Part shown: piece by piece, positions 7,872 through 15,986 of the stretch
Position numbering within the stretch: position 1 is the stretch's first letter
How the letters are laid out: each line of letters starts with the position of its first letter
From: Nitrincola sp048264025
Lineage (GTDB): Bacteria > Pseudomonadota > Gammaproteobacteria > Pseudomonadales > Balneatricaceae
DNA length: 64,000 bases
Direction: 5' to 3'
Assembly (NCBI RefSeq): GCF_048264025.1
Contig: NZ_JBLXDN010000001.1
Coordinates: 124,001-188,000 of the forward strand
The notes under the pieces: model-generated
Databases searched by the model: none
The model's input: only the letters and a program-made list of their open reading frames with translations
Told to the model about the DNA's origin: nothing
Position numbers and translations under genes: made by a program

Positions 7872-7997
7872 CAGGGTACTCCTGTTTCAATAAGGTGTGA
7901 AAGCGCACCATTGTACGGCAAAGCATCTGCTGAGCATAAATAATGATATAATCACCCCCTTTTTCAACCGAATTTTGTCCAGCACCAGGTCTCCCGA

Positions 7998-8639
7998 ATG
8001 CCCGAATTTCTTATCGATGAAGCCGTAGAAGATTACGCTTATGTCAGCACCCAAGCTGAACCCGCTCTATTGCAGGAGTTGATCGATGCCACCAATGAAA
8101 ATATGGGCTGGCCGCAAAAGCTCTCAGGGCGTTTGGTTGGCCGCACTCTGAAAATGCTGGCGAGCCTTGTACAACCCAAACATGCACTGGAGATAGGTAT
8201 GTTCACGGGCTATTCAGCCCTATCCATTGCTGAAGGCATGCCTGATGACGGTAAACTAATCTGCTGTGAAACCAATCCTCGTGCCATTGAAATGGCCAAA
8301 CAGTTCTTTCAGCGCAGCGAACATGGCCACAAAATAGAGGTTATTTTTGGTCGTGCTGCCGATACACTCGATACCCTCGACATAGAACTGGACTTCACCT
8401 TTATTGATGCCGACAAGCGCAGTTATCTGCATTACTATGAAGAAGTTAAAAAACGCACCCGTCCCGGGGGACTGATTATTCTCGACAACGTGCTCTGGTC
8501 TGGCAAAGTGATACAACCTGAATCGGAATTAGATGATATTCTGGTGGAAACCAACCACCGTATAGCGACAGATCCCGATGTTGAAAATGTATTTTTAACC
8601 ATCCGGGATGGAATGAACGTTGTACGCAAGCGAGGTTAA
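7998..8639 (+). CDS. Class I SAM-dependent O-methyltransferase (caffeoyl-CoA OMT family)
   Basis: 213 residues. The SAM-binding motif I is ALEIGMFTGYSALSIAE, the acidic motif II is LICCETNPRAIEMA, and FTFIDADKRSYLHYYE plus GGLIILDNVLWSGKV are the divalent-metal and catalytic motifs of the catechol/caffeoyl-CoA O-methyltransferase family. A small catechol-like substrate is likely but not identifiable. It precedes ydbH by 23 nt on the same strand. A TATAAT-like box is visible near 7950. Confidence 0.88.
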   Translation: MPEFLIDEAVEDYAYVSTQAEPALLQELIDATNENMGWPQKLSGRLVGRTLKMLASLVQPKHALEIGMFTGYSALSIAEGMPDDGKLICCETNPRAIEMAKQFFQRSEHGHKIEVIFGRAADTLDTLDIELDFTFIDADKRSYLHYYEEVKKRTRPGGLIILDNVLWSGKVIQPESELDDILVETNHRIATDPDVENVFLTIRDGMNVVRKRG

Positions 8640-8662
8640 ATCGGCAAACTAAGGAGTCGGGT

Positions 8663-10984
8663 GTGCCTAAAAAGCTGTTGTTATTGCTGCTGTTACCCTT
8701 ACTTTTACTCAGCACACTACTGATAACTGCCTATTTGCTGGCGCCAACCCTGTCGAGGATAGCACTTGAGCACTGGATTACGTCTCATGGGTTTGAATCG
8801 GTAGACGTCAGCCTGAAGCATCCGCAAGCGGGTCGTATTGATATCAACCAAATTACCCTGACACGTACTGACGGCCAACGCCGTATTCGTTTGCAAGCCA
8901 ACGACATTCAGATCAGCTTCAGCCTCAAAGCACTGCTGACAACAGCTTCACTCAAATCAATTCACATCCAGCGCCTGTCAGCAGAGATTTTGATCGATAC
9001 CACATTACCAGAACGCCTGGAGACTCTTCAGGCCAGTGTGGTTGATCTAGATCCAACACTGGCAACCAGATTGTTTGATTTACTTCCGGCAGAAACGGCG
9101 CAGATTGCCGAACTGGTCTTAAGTTATCAAACCGATGAAGGTCCGCTGCTTATGGGTGCAGGTGAACTTGGATTAAATCCTCAGCAGTTACATACCCGCC
9201 TCTCTCTACAGCGAGACCAGCAAGTTCTGGGCGATATTCGAGCGACGTTGGGCCGCGATCTGTCAATACACCTACAAATTAATGAGCACCACCCCCTCTA
9301 CGAAGTGGGTGGTGACTTCCAGTTCATTGAAAACCGCTGGCACCTGAATCTGGGACACCAACTCCACGCGGGCGCCCTGTTGGATTGGCTGACACGGCAT
9401 CAGGTCAGCTTGCCCTTGGCTCTGCAACTCCCAATGGATGATCAGTTGGCTTTTACCTCCAGGCTATCCCTACCCCGCCTACTGCCCTTATCACCCAGCA
9501 GATTATTGCAGGTGCTGGAAGGTGACCTGTCACTGTCTGTTAGGCTTCACCCCAGCATAGATCAGGCATTAGCCAAGCAGATCAGTCTGGATATTGATGC
9601 GCAGCTAACCTTGCAGCAAAGCACCTTCAACCTGACCCTTATTGAAGGTAGCCGTGTAACACTGCATCAATTATCTACAGGCGATATTTCAGCCAGTCGA
9701 TTACTACTTCAACTCATCGGTAATACCACTCTGAGTGGACAACTCAACCAACCTGATAGTTGGCAGTATGGCGTTGCAAACTGGGTAATTAATGGTGAAG
9801 GGCTGAAGCATCAGGCGCTGGAACACTTCAGCCTGCTACCGCTGCAACTGCAACTGGAAGGCGGACCACTAGGCCAATCGCTACAAGGCGCTGTGTCACT
9901 ACCCATGATCGCCTTACAACCCGCTGGCGTTGAATTGCCTAATGTAAGCTTTCAGGGCCAGTTTACGGTGCCTACCGATTTCAGCCATATCGATCTATCG
10001 GGATCACTTAGTTCTGAACAACTGCCGGTTTCAATCAACACCCAGGCCAGATTGAATACAAATTTGAGAGGTGAAATGAACTGGACTCTTGCAGCCACTC
10101 CGGCACCCGCCTTGGTCAGTGCTCTACGCCCTTTCATTGAAGCCATTCCATCACCCCTGATGGTAAATACAGGATCATTTAAAGCCGCTGGTCGGCTGAG
10201 TCTTAATCAGAGTGATTGGTCGCTACGGGCATCCTTGGAGCTGATATCGGCCGACCTGCTGTATGGCAACAACCAGATTGAACAACTGCAGTGGCAGTCC
10301 GAGCTGCAGATAGATCATCAGGGCAAGCTAAGCAACACGGGACAGATTCGCACAGGGCAAATAAATATAGGCTTGCCTATACAACTTTCCCAGTTGGACT
10401 ATGAGCTGCTAAACACGGCGGAACAAACATGGCTGACAATCTCGCCTTTCACTGCGTCACTATTGGAGGGGACGATCTACCTGCCAACGCTAAGCTTTGA
10501 TCCTGGCGAGCCAGATATGATTTTCCTGATCAGCTTACGCGATCTCAATTTAGGTTCAATACTGGAACTTTACGCCGAAAAGGGCATCTATGGTGAAGGA
10601 TTGATTGACGGACAACTCCCGGTACAGATCACCTCGGAAGGGATACGTATCCAAAGTGGTAATGTGGGCACAGTGCAACCCGGCGTCATCCGCTACCAGC
10701 CAGATGAAAACCTGGATGCAATGGCTGACTCTAACATGGGCTTACGCCTGGCTCTGGACGCACTGAGTAATTTGCATTATCGGATGCTGGATATGCAAGT
10801 CGACTACCAGCCGAATGGCGATCTGACGCTGCGCAGCCGACTACAAGGCAATAACCCCGAATGGCAGCAAGGACGGCCAATCGATCTGACCCTGACAGTT
10901 GAGGACAATATTCCGACACTGTTGAGAGCTCTGCAGATTACTGGCCGGATAAGGGACGCTGTCGACGATCATTTTCAGCGTTAA
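8663..10984 (+). CDS. ydbH: YdbH-like AsmA-superfamily envelope protein
   Basis: 773 residues with one N-terminal membrane anchor (about residues 4-28, very Leu-rich) and a long beta-rich periplasmic part. E. coli YdbH, with TamB and YhdP, is implicated in phospholipid transport from inner to outer membrane as a bridge-like AsmA protein. The C-terminal segment (DLNLGSILELYAEKGIYGEGLIDGQLPVQI) is the recognisable family region. The start is GTG with a strong AAGGAG site. It is followed by ynbE and ydbL, exactly the E. coli operon order. Confidence 0.85.
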   Translation: MPKKLLLLLLLPLLLLSTLLITAYLLAPTLSRIALEHWITSHGFESVDVSLKHPQAGRIDINQITLTRTDGQRRIRLQANDIQISFSLKALLTTASLKSIHIQRLSAEILIDTTLPERLETLQASVVDLDPTLATRLFDLLPAETAQIAELVLSYQTDEGPLLMGAGELGLNPQQLHTRLSLQRDQQVLGDIRATLGRDLSIHLQINEHHPLYEVGGDFQFIENRWHLNLGHQLHAGALLDWLTRHQVSLPLALQLPMDDQLAFTSRLSLPRLLPLSPSRLLQVLEGDLSLSVRLHPSIDQALAKQISLDIDAQLTLQQSTFNLTLIEGSRVTLHQLSTGDISASRLLLQLIGNTTLSGQLNQPDSWQYGVANWVINGEGLKHQALEHFSLLPLQLQLEGGPLGQSLQGAVSLPMIALQPAGVELPNVSFQGQFTVPTDFSHIDLSGSLSSEQLPVSINTQARLNTNLRGEMNWTLAATPAPALVSALRPFIEAIPSPLMVNTGSFKAAGRLSLNQSDWSLRASLELISADLLYGNNQIEQLQWQSELQIDHQGKLSNTGQIRTGQINIGLPIQLSQLDYELLNTAEQTWLTISPFTASLLEGTIYLPTLSFDPGEPDMIFLISLRDLNLGSILELYAEKGIYGEGLIDGQLPVQITSEGIRIQSGNVGTVQPGVIRYQPDENLDAMADSNMGLRLALDALSNLHYRMLDMQVDYQPNGDLTLRSRLQGNNPEWQQGRPIDLTLTVEDNIPTLLRALQITGRIRDAVDDHFQR

Positions 10985-11081
10985 TATTTTTACATATTCA
11001 AGGGTTTGTTAGGGATAGGTTAAGCCTGTATTGTTTACACTCATCCTGAAACATTCATAATTCAGGTAACGTGAGGCATTT

Positions 11082-11279
11082 ATGATTTCAGTCTTCCCCC
11101 GGTTGGCAGTAGTGTTTCTGCTGATCATGACAGCTGCGGCGTGTACACCAACCGTGCAGCTTGCCGCACCCAAAGATCCAATCACTATCAATCTGAATGT
11201 CAAAATTCAGCATGAAATACTGGTTAAGGTCGACAGGGAAATTGATAACCTGCTCGAAGAAAACAGCGATCTGTTCTAG
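11082..11279 (+). CDS. ynbE: YnbE-like outer-membrane lipoprotein
   Basis: 65 residues with a signal peptide and lipobox ending in TAAAC (lipidated Cys21), followed by a short conserved stretch (KDPITINLNVKIQHEILVKV) and an acidic end. In E. coli YnbE is the outer-membrane partner of YdbH and may cap its beta-groove. It lies 97 bp after ydbH and 9 bp before ydbL. Confidence 0.88.
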   Translation: MISVFPRLAVVFLLIMTAAACTPTVQLAAPKDPITINLNVKIQHEILVKVDREIDNLLEENSDLF

Positions 11280-11288
11280 GAGATAGTC

Positions 11289-11624
11289 ATGCTACACGCA
11301 TACAAACGCGTTATCTGGATCATGGTACTTTTGCTGGTGTCTCTGCCAGCCTGGGCCCTCTCACTGGATCAGGCCAAGTCTCAAGGTTTGCTAGGCGAAC
11401 AACTGAATGGCTATCTAGGCATCGTCACTGCCAGTCCGTCAGGTGAGCTTCGCTCTTTGGTCACGGAAGTTAATCAGCAGCGTCGTACGCTTTACCAGCG
11501 CTCTGCACAAGAAGCCTCTGTCACACTGGAAGTATTTGAAATTCGTGCAGGTCAGCGTTTACAGGAACGTGCAAAAGCAGGAGAATACCTTCAGGATCAG
11601 AACGGTCAATGGCACCGCAAATAA
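11289..11624 (+). CDS. ydbL: YdbL family periplasmic protein (DUF1318)
   Basis: 111 residues with a cleavable signal peptide ending near LPAWA (about residue 22). The mature part has LDQAKSQGLLGEQLNGYLGIV and AGQRLQERAKAGEYLQDQNGQWHRK, typical of the family. It is proposed to modulate the YdbH-YnbE bridge. It is translationally close to ynbE and 21 nt before dsbB, so all four may share a transcript. Confidence 0.88.
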   Translation: MLHAYKRVIWIMVLLLVSLPAWALSLDQAKSQGLLGEQLNGYLGIVTASPSGELRSLVTEVNQQRRTLYQRSAQEASVTLEVFEIRAGQRLQERAKAGEYLQDQNGQWHRK

Positions 11625-11645
11625 TGTCCTGATAAGGAGTCCGAG

Positions 11646-12149
11646 TTGCTGAGTTATCGTCAAATCAATCTGCTGGGATTAGTCACCTGCGTAGCAGCCA
11701 TGCTGTTTGCTGTCGGATTCCTGCAAAATTATCTGGAACTGGACCCTTGTCCGCTCTGTGTCATCACCCGAATTATTGTCATAACCATGGCGGTAATTTT
11801 TTTCCTTGGTCTGGTTCACAACCCCAAGCAAGCAGGCCAGCGTATTTATGGTAGCCTGAATTTATTGACTAGCATTGTCGGTTTTGGTGTACAGCTACGC
11901 CATATCTGGTTGCAGAACCTGCCAGCCGATCAGGTACCTGCCTGTGGCCCTGGTCTGGAATTTCTGTTGCAAACACAACCGATGTTTTCTGCACTACGGA
12001 CTGTATTTGAAGGCTCCGGTGACTGTGCCCAGATATCCTGGACATTTATGGGGCTGAGCATTCCAATGCAATCAGCACTACTGTTTGGTTTTCTGCTGAT
12101 TTTGGTGGTGTTGCAACTGAAAAAACGCCCCCGCGGCTTGTTCAGTTAA
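11646..12149 (+). CDS. dsbB: Disulfide bond formation protein B
   Basis: Inner-membrane quinone reductase that reoxidises DsbA in the periplasm. 167 residues with four membrane segments (about 9-29, 44-62, 68-87 and 140-160). The first redox pair is CPLC in LELDPCPLCVITR. The second periplasmic pair is the Cys in QVPACGPGL and the Cys in GSGDCAQI. It starts with TTG at 11646, five bases after a strong AAGGAGT site. It sits 21 nt after ydbL and 21 nt before a DUF1853 gene. Confidence 0.95.
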   Translation: MLSYRQINLLGLVTCVAAMLFAVGFLQNYLELDPCPLCVITRIIVITMAVIFFLGLVHNPKQAGQRIYGSLNLLTSIVGFGVQLRHIWLQNLPADQVPACGPGLEFLLQTQPMFSALRTVFEGSGDCAQISWTFMGLSIPMQSALLFGFLLILVVLQLKKRPRGLFS

Positions 12150-12170
12150 CAGGCTGCGTAAACAACCAGC

Positions 12171-13055
12171 ATGAACTTATCTCTGCACCATCCGGTTGTC
12201 AGGGATTTGTATTGGGCAATCAACAGCCCAACGTTACTGGAAGCCCCCTGTCTTAAAGACTGGCAGGACTCCAGCCACTGGTTTACACATCGGCTTCAGC
12301 AACTTGACCAGCAACCAGCTCCACTGCTGCAACACCTGCAGCAACAGGTACACCATCCGCACCAACCCAGGCTGGGTCAGTATTTTGAACAGTTATGGCA
12401 TTTCTACTTTAAGCATCACCCTGACTATCAGTTGCTGCTACATAATCTACAGATAAAAGCTCCAGATAATCACACATTGGGCGAGTTAGATCTGCTAATT
12501 CGCAATCGGCACAGCCATGAGGTGTTTCACCTGGAACTGGCAGTTAAGTTTTACCTTGCCGTTCCGTTGTACCCCTCCGACAACAGCTTAGCATGCTATA
12601 TCGGTCCCGGCCTGAAAGACCGCTTGCTGGATAAATATCAGCACACCTGTAATCACCAGTTGCCCCTTTCAGCCAGTGATGCAGCTCAAGCACAGCTTAT
12701 GGCAAGACAAATCAAAGTAGATCAAGCTCAAGCGGTGTTTCGGGGACGACTGTTTCAGCCCTTGGCAATCGCTGCAAAGAATCAACCCGCCTGGCTACCA
12801 CAGGCCGAACTACACCAACTGAACGCTACAGAAACTTTTCTCTGTCTGGAGCGTAGACAATGGTTTGCTGAGCAGACAATAGAGCATGACAGCTATAACT
12901 ATGATCAACTTGCCAATCATCTAGCCACACCCCTCGCTCGCCCCTTTCAGGTTGCCGTTATCGATCCTCAAACACAGCAAGAAACACGTCGGTTATTTGT
13001 TGTCCCCGACAGCTGGGAAGCAGCTGCCCGAGACTGTCTGCATCAGCCCCTTTGA
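12171..13055 (+). CDS. DUF1853 protein, PD-(D/E)XK nuclease-like fold
   Basis: 294 residues of the DUF1853 family. The core LGELDLLIRNRHSHEVFHLELAVKFYL has the E-x-D ... E-x-x-x-K spacing of the PD-(D/E)XK phosphodiesterase superfamily. Other conserved stretches are LGQYFEQLWHFYFKHHPDYQLL and YIGPGLKDRLLDKYQHT. There is no signal peptide, so it is cytoplasmic. The function in the cell is unknown. It follows dsbB by 21 nt and its 3' end overlaps the convergent MocR gene by 13 bp. Confidence 0.8.
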   Translation: MNLSLHHPVVRDLYWAINSPTLLEAPCLKDWQDSSHWFTHRLQQLDQQPAPLLQHLQQQVHHPHQPRLGQYFEQLWHFYFKHHPDYQLLLHNLQIKAPDNHTLGELDLLIRNRHSHEVFHLELAVKFYLAVPLYPSDNSLACYIGPGLKDRLLDKYQHTCNHQLPLSASDAAQAQLMARQIKVDQAQAVFRGRLFQPLAIAAKNQPAWLPQAELHQLNATETFLCLERRQWFAEQTIEHDSYNYDQLANHLATPLARPFQVAVIDPQTQQETRRLFVVPDSWEAAARDCLHQPL

Positions 13056-14473
13056 CCTGACTGTTGATCCATCAACAGCTGCAAACAATCCAATGCTGAC
13101 TGATGCGCAAGGCTGCAGGGTTGAGCGAAGCTAAGCCGCAATGCCTGATGAAAGTCACCACTGATAGAAAACAATGGTCCCGGTGTGATTGCCACGCCCC
13201 GTCGCAGGGCTGAGGTGTAGAGTGCCAATGTATCTATCGGCTGCAGCCACTCAATCCAGATGCATAACCCTCCCTGAGGTACATCAAAGTGTATGTGCTC
13301 CGACCAGCGACTCCTTAGTGCCTGCATCCACGCCTGAACCTGGTGGTAAAGTTCACTAATGCGCTGACGCAGATAACGGTCATAATCACCTGATATCAAG
13401 TAATCGTTCAATCCTTGCTGCACGAAATGACTGCTCGCCAGTTGCGTTATCAGTTTCAGATAGACGATACGCTTATGCCAGCGTTTGCTAAGCACCCACC
13501 CTAAACGTAAATCACGGGACAGTGTTTTGGAATAAGAACCACAGAGAATCACCCGATCCTGCTCATCCAGCGCTTTCAACGGCGACAAGCGTCCAGTAAA
13601 ACTCAGCTCACGATAGATATCATCTTCGATCAAGGTTATTTCATATCTATTAGCCAAGTCTATCAAGCGACGCTGATGGGATTCTGGCATTAGCGATCCA
13701 CTCGGGGTAGCGAAGCACGGAGTCACAACACAGGCACGAATTGGCCAGTGCTGCAGTGCCCGCTCCAACGCATTCAGATCCATTCCCGTCTGAGTATGGA
13801 CCGGTATTTGCACCGCTTTGAGTTGCAGTTGCTCCAGCAGCTGAATAACACCATAGAAACCAGGGTCCTCTATGGCTACCAGATCTCCGGGACGGCAGCA
13901 GGCTTTCAACGCCAAAAACAAAGCATTCTGACATCCACTGGTGATACAAAATTGCTCAGCACCGACCTGACAGGCGTCACGCTGATAACGCTGTGCCAAA
14001 GTCTGACGCAACGGTAGATAACCGGCTGGTTCCTCATAGCACAAGTGCGCTGTCCCTCGGGATTGGCGCAGAGCCCGTCCAATCGACCGATTCAGCAACA
14101 TCAACCCGGTTGAAAAAGGGGATGTTTGACCGCCAGGTAACAGATCAAATGCAGCCCCTTGTAACATAATATCAGTCAGCAACTCACTGCTGTTAACCGG
14201 CACCGGTCCGGGAATGGCGGTTGACTCTGACACTGATATGTCCAGCACTGAGACAGGCAAATCACAGACAAAATAGCCGGAACGAGGCCGTGCCTCTATC
14301 CGTCCCTGGGCTTCTAAACGCTGATAGGCATGTATTACAGTCGCTTTGGATAAGCGTTTTTCCCGGCACAAGTGTCGCACCGATGGTAACCGCTCACCTA
14401 CCTGCCAACGACCCATTTGTAACTGGGCGTATAGCCAGGCTTCCAACTCAAGATAGGCATAATCCTGCTTCAT
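13043..14473 (-). CDS. MocR/PdxR-type GntR regulator with aminotransferase domain
   Basis: An N-terminal GntR winged helix (about residues 1-70: LQMGRWQVGERLPSVRHLC ... ATVIHAYQRLEAQGRIEARP) is fused to a fold-type I aminotransferase domain. The PLP lysine is in CGSYSKTLSRDLRLGWV, with LIEDDIYRELSF ahead of it. MocR proteins use PLP or amino compounds as effectors and often regulate a divergent gene. The ATG at 14473 is preferred (476 aa) because GAGGTG lies just before it, while an in-frame ATG at 14491 has no site. The divergent neighbour is ccoG, 115 bp away. Confidence 0.9.
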   Translation of the reverse strand: MKQDYAYLELEAWLYAQLQMGRWQVGERLPSVRHLCREKRLSKATVIHAYQRLEAQGRIEARPRSGYFVCDLPVSVLDISVSESTAIPGPVPVNSSELLTDIMLQGAAFDLLPGGQTSPFSTGLMLLNRSIGRALRQSRGTAHLCYEEPAGYLPLRQTLAQRYQRDACQVGAEQFCITSGCQNALFLALKACCRPGDLVAIEDPGFYGVIQLLEQLQLKAVQIPVHTQTGMDLNALERALQHWPIRACVVTPCFATPSGSLMPESHQRRLIDLANRYEITLIEDDIYRELSFTGRLSPLKALDEQDRVILCGSYSKTLSRDLRLGWVLSKRWHKRIVYLKLITQLASSHFVQQGLNDYLISGDYDRYLRQRISELYHQVQAWMQALRSRWSEHIHFDVPQGGLCIWIEWLQPIDTLALYTSALRRGVAITPGPLFSISGDFHQALRLSFAQPCSLAHQSALDCLQLLMDQQSGQRG

Positions 14474-14588
14474 AAGCACCTCGATAGGCATTCACAACTG
14501 TACCTATTATTTATTATTTTTTTGTGCCTGTCCTTATTTATCAAGTCTTCTTACACTGCATCCAGTAATTTAAGAGGACACATGGATC

Positions 14589-15986
14589 ATGCACAAGCCA
14601 CCATCAGCTACAATCCCACTTCATCCAATCACCGATACCAACGGGCTTGAAGGGCGAAAAATTCATGTGCGCCTCACCGAAGGACGATTTCAACATCTCA
14701 GACGACTGATCAGTTGGCCGTTATTGGCTGCATTTTTCGGCTTGGTATGGATGCAGACCAATGGTACCTCTTGGTTGCTGTTTGATTTTCCCGAGCGGCG
14801 TATCCTGCTGTTCGGTGCACATTTTTCCTGGTACGACCTACACATTTTGACAGGACTGATGATTACCGCGGCCAGCCTGTTGTTTTTTGTATCGATGATC
14901 TGGGGACGCGTCTGGTGCGGTTTTGCTTGCCCACAAACCATCTGGACCTGGATATTTATCCGTATTGAACACTGGACAGAAGGACGAGCGGCTTTGCGCC
15001 AACGTCAGGAAAAGATGCCACTCAGTGGAGCCAGACTCGCGCGACGTTTATTAAAACATACCCTGTGGTTGGCTGTAGCTCTGATCACGGCGGTAACCTT
15101 CACCGGTTATTTCATGCCTATCCGTGACCTTGTCACCCAACTAGCCAATGCCAATGCACCCGCCACGCTGGTAGGCTGGTTAGTTTGCATGACACTGCTA
15201 ACTTATATCAATACCGGTTTAGTACGGGAGAAAATCTGTTTGCATGCCTGCCCCTATTCACGCTTTCAGGCCGTAATGATGGATGATCAATCGCTTAAAG
15301 TCAGCTATGACAGTGAACGTGGTGAACCCAGGGGATCAATGAAACTCAGAAATTCAGTACAACAAACCAAGGCTGCCGTGGGGGATTGTGTTGACTGTAA
15401 TATCTGCGTACAGGTTTGCCCAACGGGCATAGACATTCGTGATGGATTACAAGCGGCCTGTATCGATTGCGCGGCCTGTATCGATGCCTGTGACCAGGTG
15501 ATGCTGAAAACCCAACGTCCAACTGGGTTGATTCGTTTTGCAGCCGCCCAAGAACAGCCACAACCTCAGCGTTTTTGGCGACCGCGCCTGCTAGGTTACT
15601 TTGCAGTTACATTGATTGCTTTCAGCTCTACTGGTTATGCGCTGGTTAATAAAAAGGATCTGGTGGTTGAAATCCGTCGTGATCGCGCTAGCCTCTACCG
15701 GGAGTTTTCTGATGGATTATTATGCAATTTTTATCAAATCAAAGCTGACAGCTTCGACCCTGGTTTGACTCAGATAAATGTCAGTGTCAGTGGACCGGAA
15801 GGTTTAGTACTTCAAGGGCCTGAAACCTTTTTGCTGGATAACAGCGGTGAATGGACAGCCTACAGGGTATGCCTTACGGATCCTGCAGCAGGCGTTTTAC
15901 CCATCACCTTCAATTTCAGTGATCAGAGCAGGATATGGAGTCGTTCATCCAGCCTGATCACCAGTACCAGTTATCAACAGCGCTGA
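14589..15986 (+). CDS. ccoG: Cytochrome cbb3 oxidase assembly protein CcoG (FixG/RdxA)
   Basis: Membrane ferredoxin-like protein that reduces Cu(II) to Cu(I) for insertion into cbb3-type oxidase. 465 residues, with membrane segments around 38-56, 82-106, 155-175, 188-208 and 335-353. Polyferredoxin cysteines include VWCGFACPQ and CLHACPYSR. The two [4Fe-4S] motifs are CVDCNICVQVCP and CIDCAACIDACD (about residues 265-300). The last ~110 residues form the FixG C-terminal Ig-like periplasmic domain. No cco structural genes are in the window. It runs tail-to-tail with a copper-type TonB receptor. Confidence 0.95.
   Translation: MHKPPSATIPLHPITDTNGLEGRKIHVRLTEGRFQHLRRLISWPLLAAFFGLVWMQTNGTSWLLFDFPERRILLFGAHFSWYDLHILTGLMITAASLLFFVSMIWGRVWCGFACPQTIWTWIFIRIEHWTEGRAALRQRQEKMPLSGARLARRLLKHTLWLAVALITAVTFTGYFMPIRDLVTQLANANAPATLVGWLVCMTLLTYINTGLVREKICLHACPYSRFQAVMMDDQSLKVSYDSERGEPRGSMKLRNSVQQTKAAVGDCVDCNICVQVCPTGIDIRDGLQAACIDCAACIDACDQVMLKTQRPTGLIRFAAAQEQPQPQRFWRPRLLGYFAVTLIAFSSTGYALVNKKDLVVEIRRDRASLYREFSDGLLCNFYQIKADSFDPGLTQINVSVSGPEGLVLQGPETFLLDNSGEWTAYRVCLTDPAAGVLPITFNFSDQSRIWSRSSSLITSTSYQQR

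Noticed and set aside
14500..14588. FNR box upstream of ccoG
   Set aside because: ATCAA is present but the TTGAT partner at the right spacing is not.
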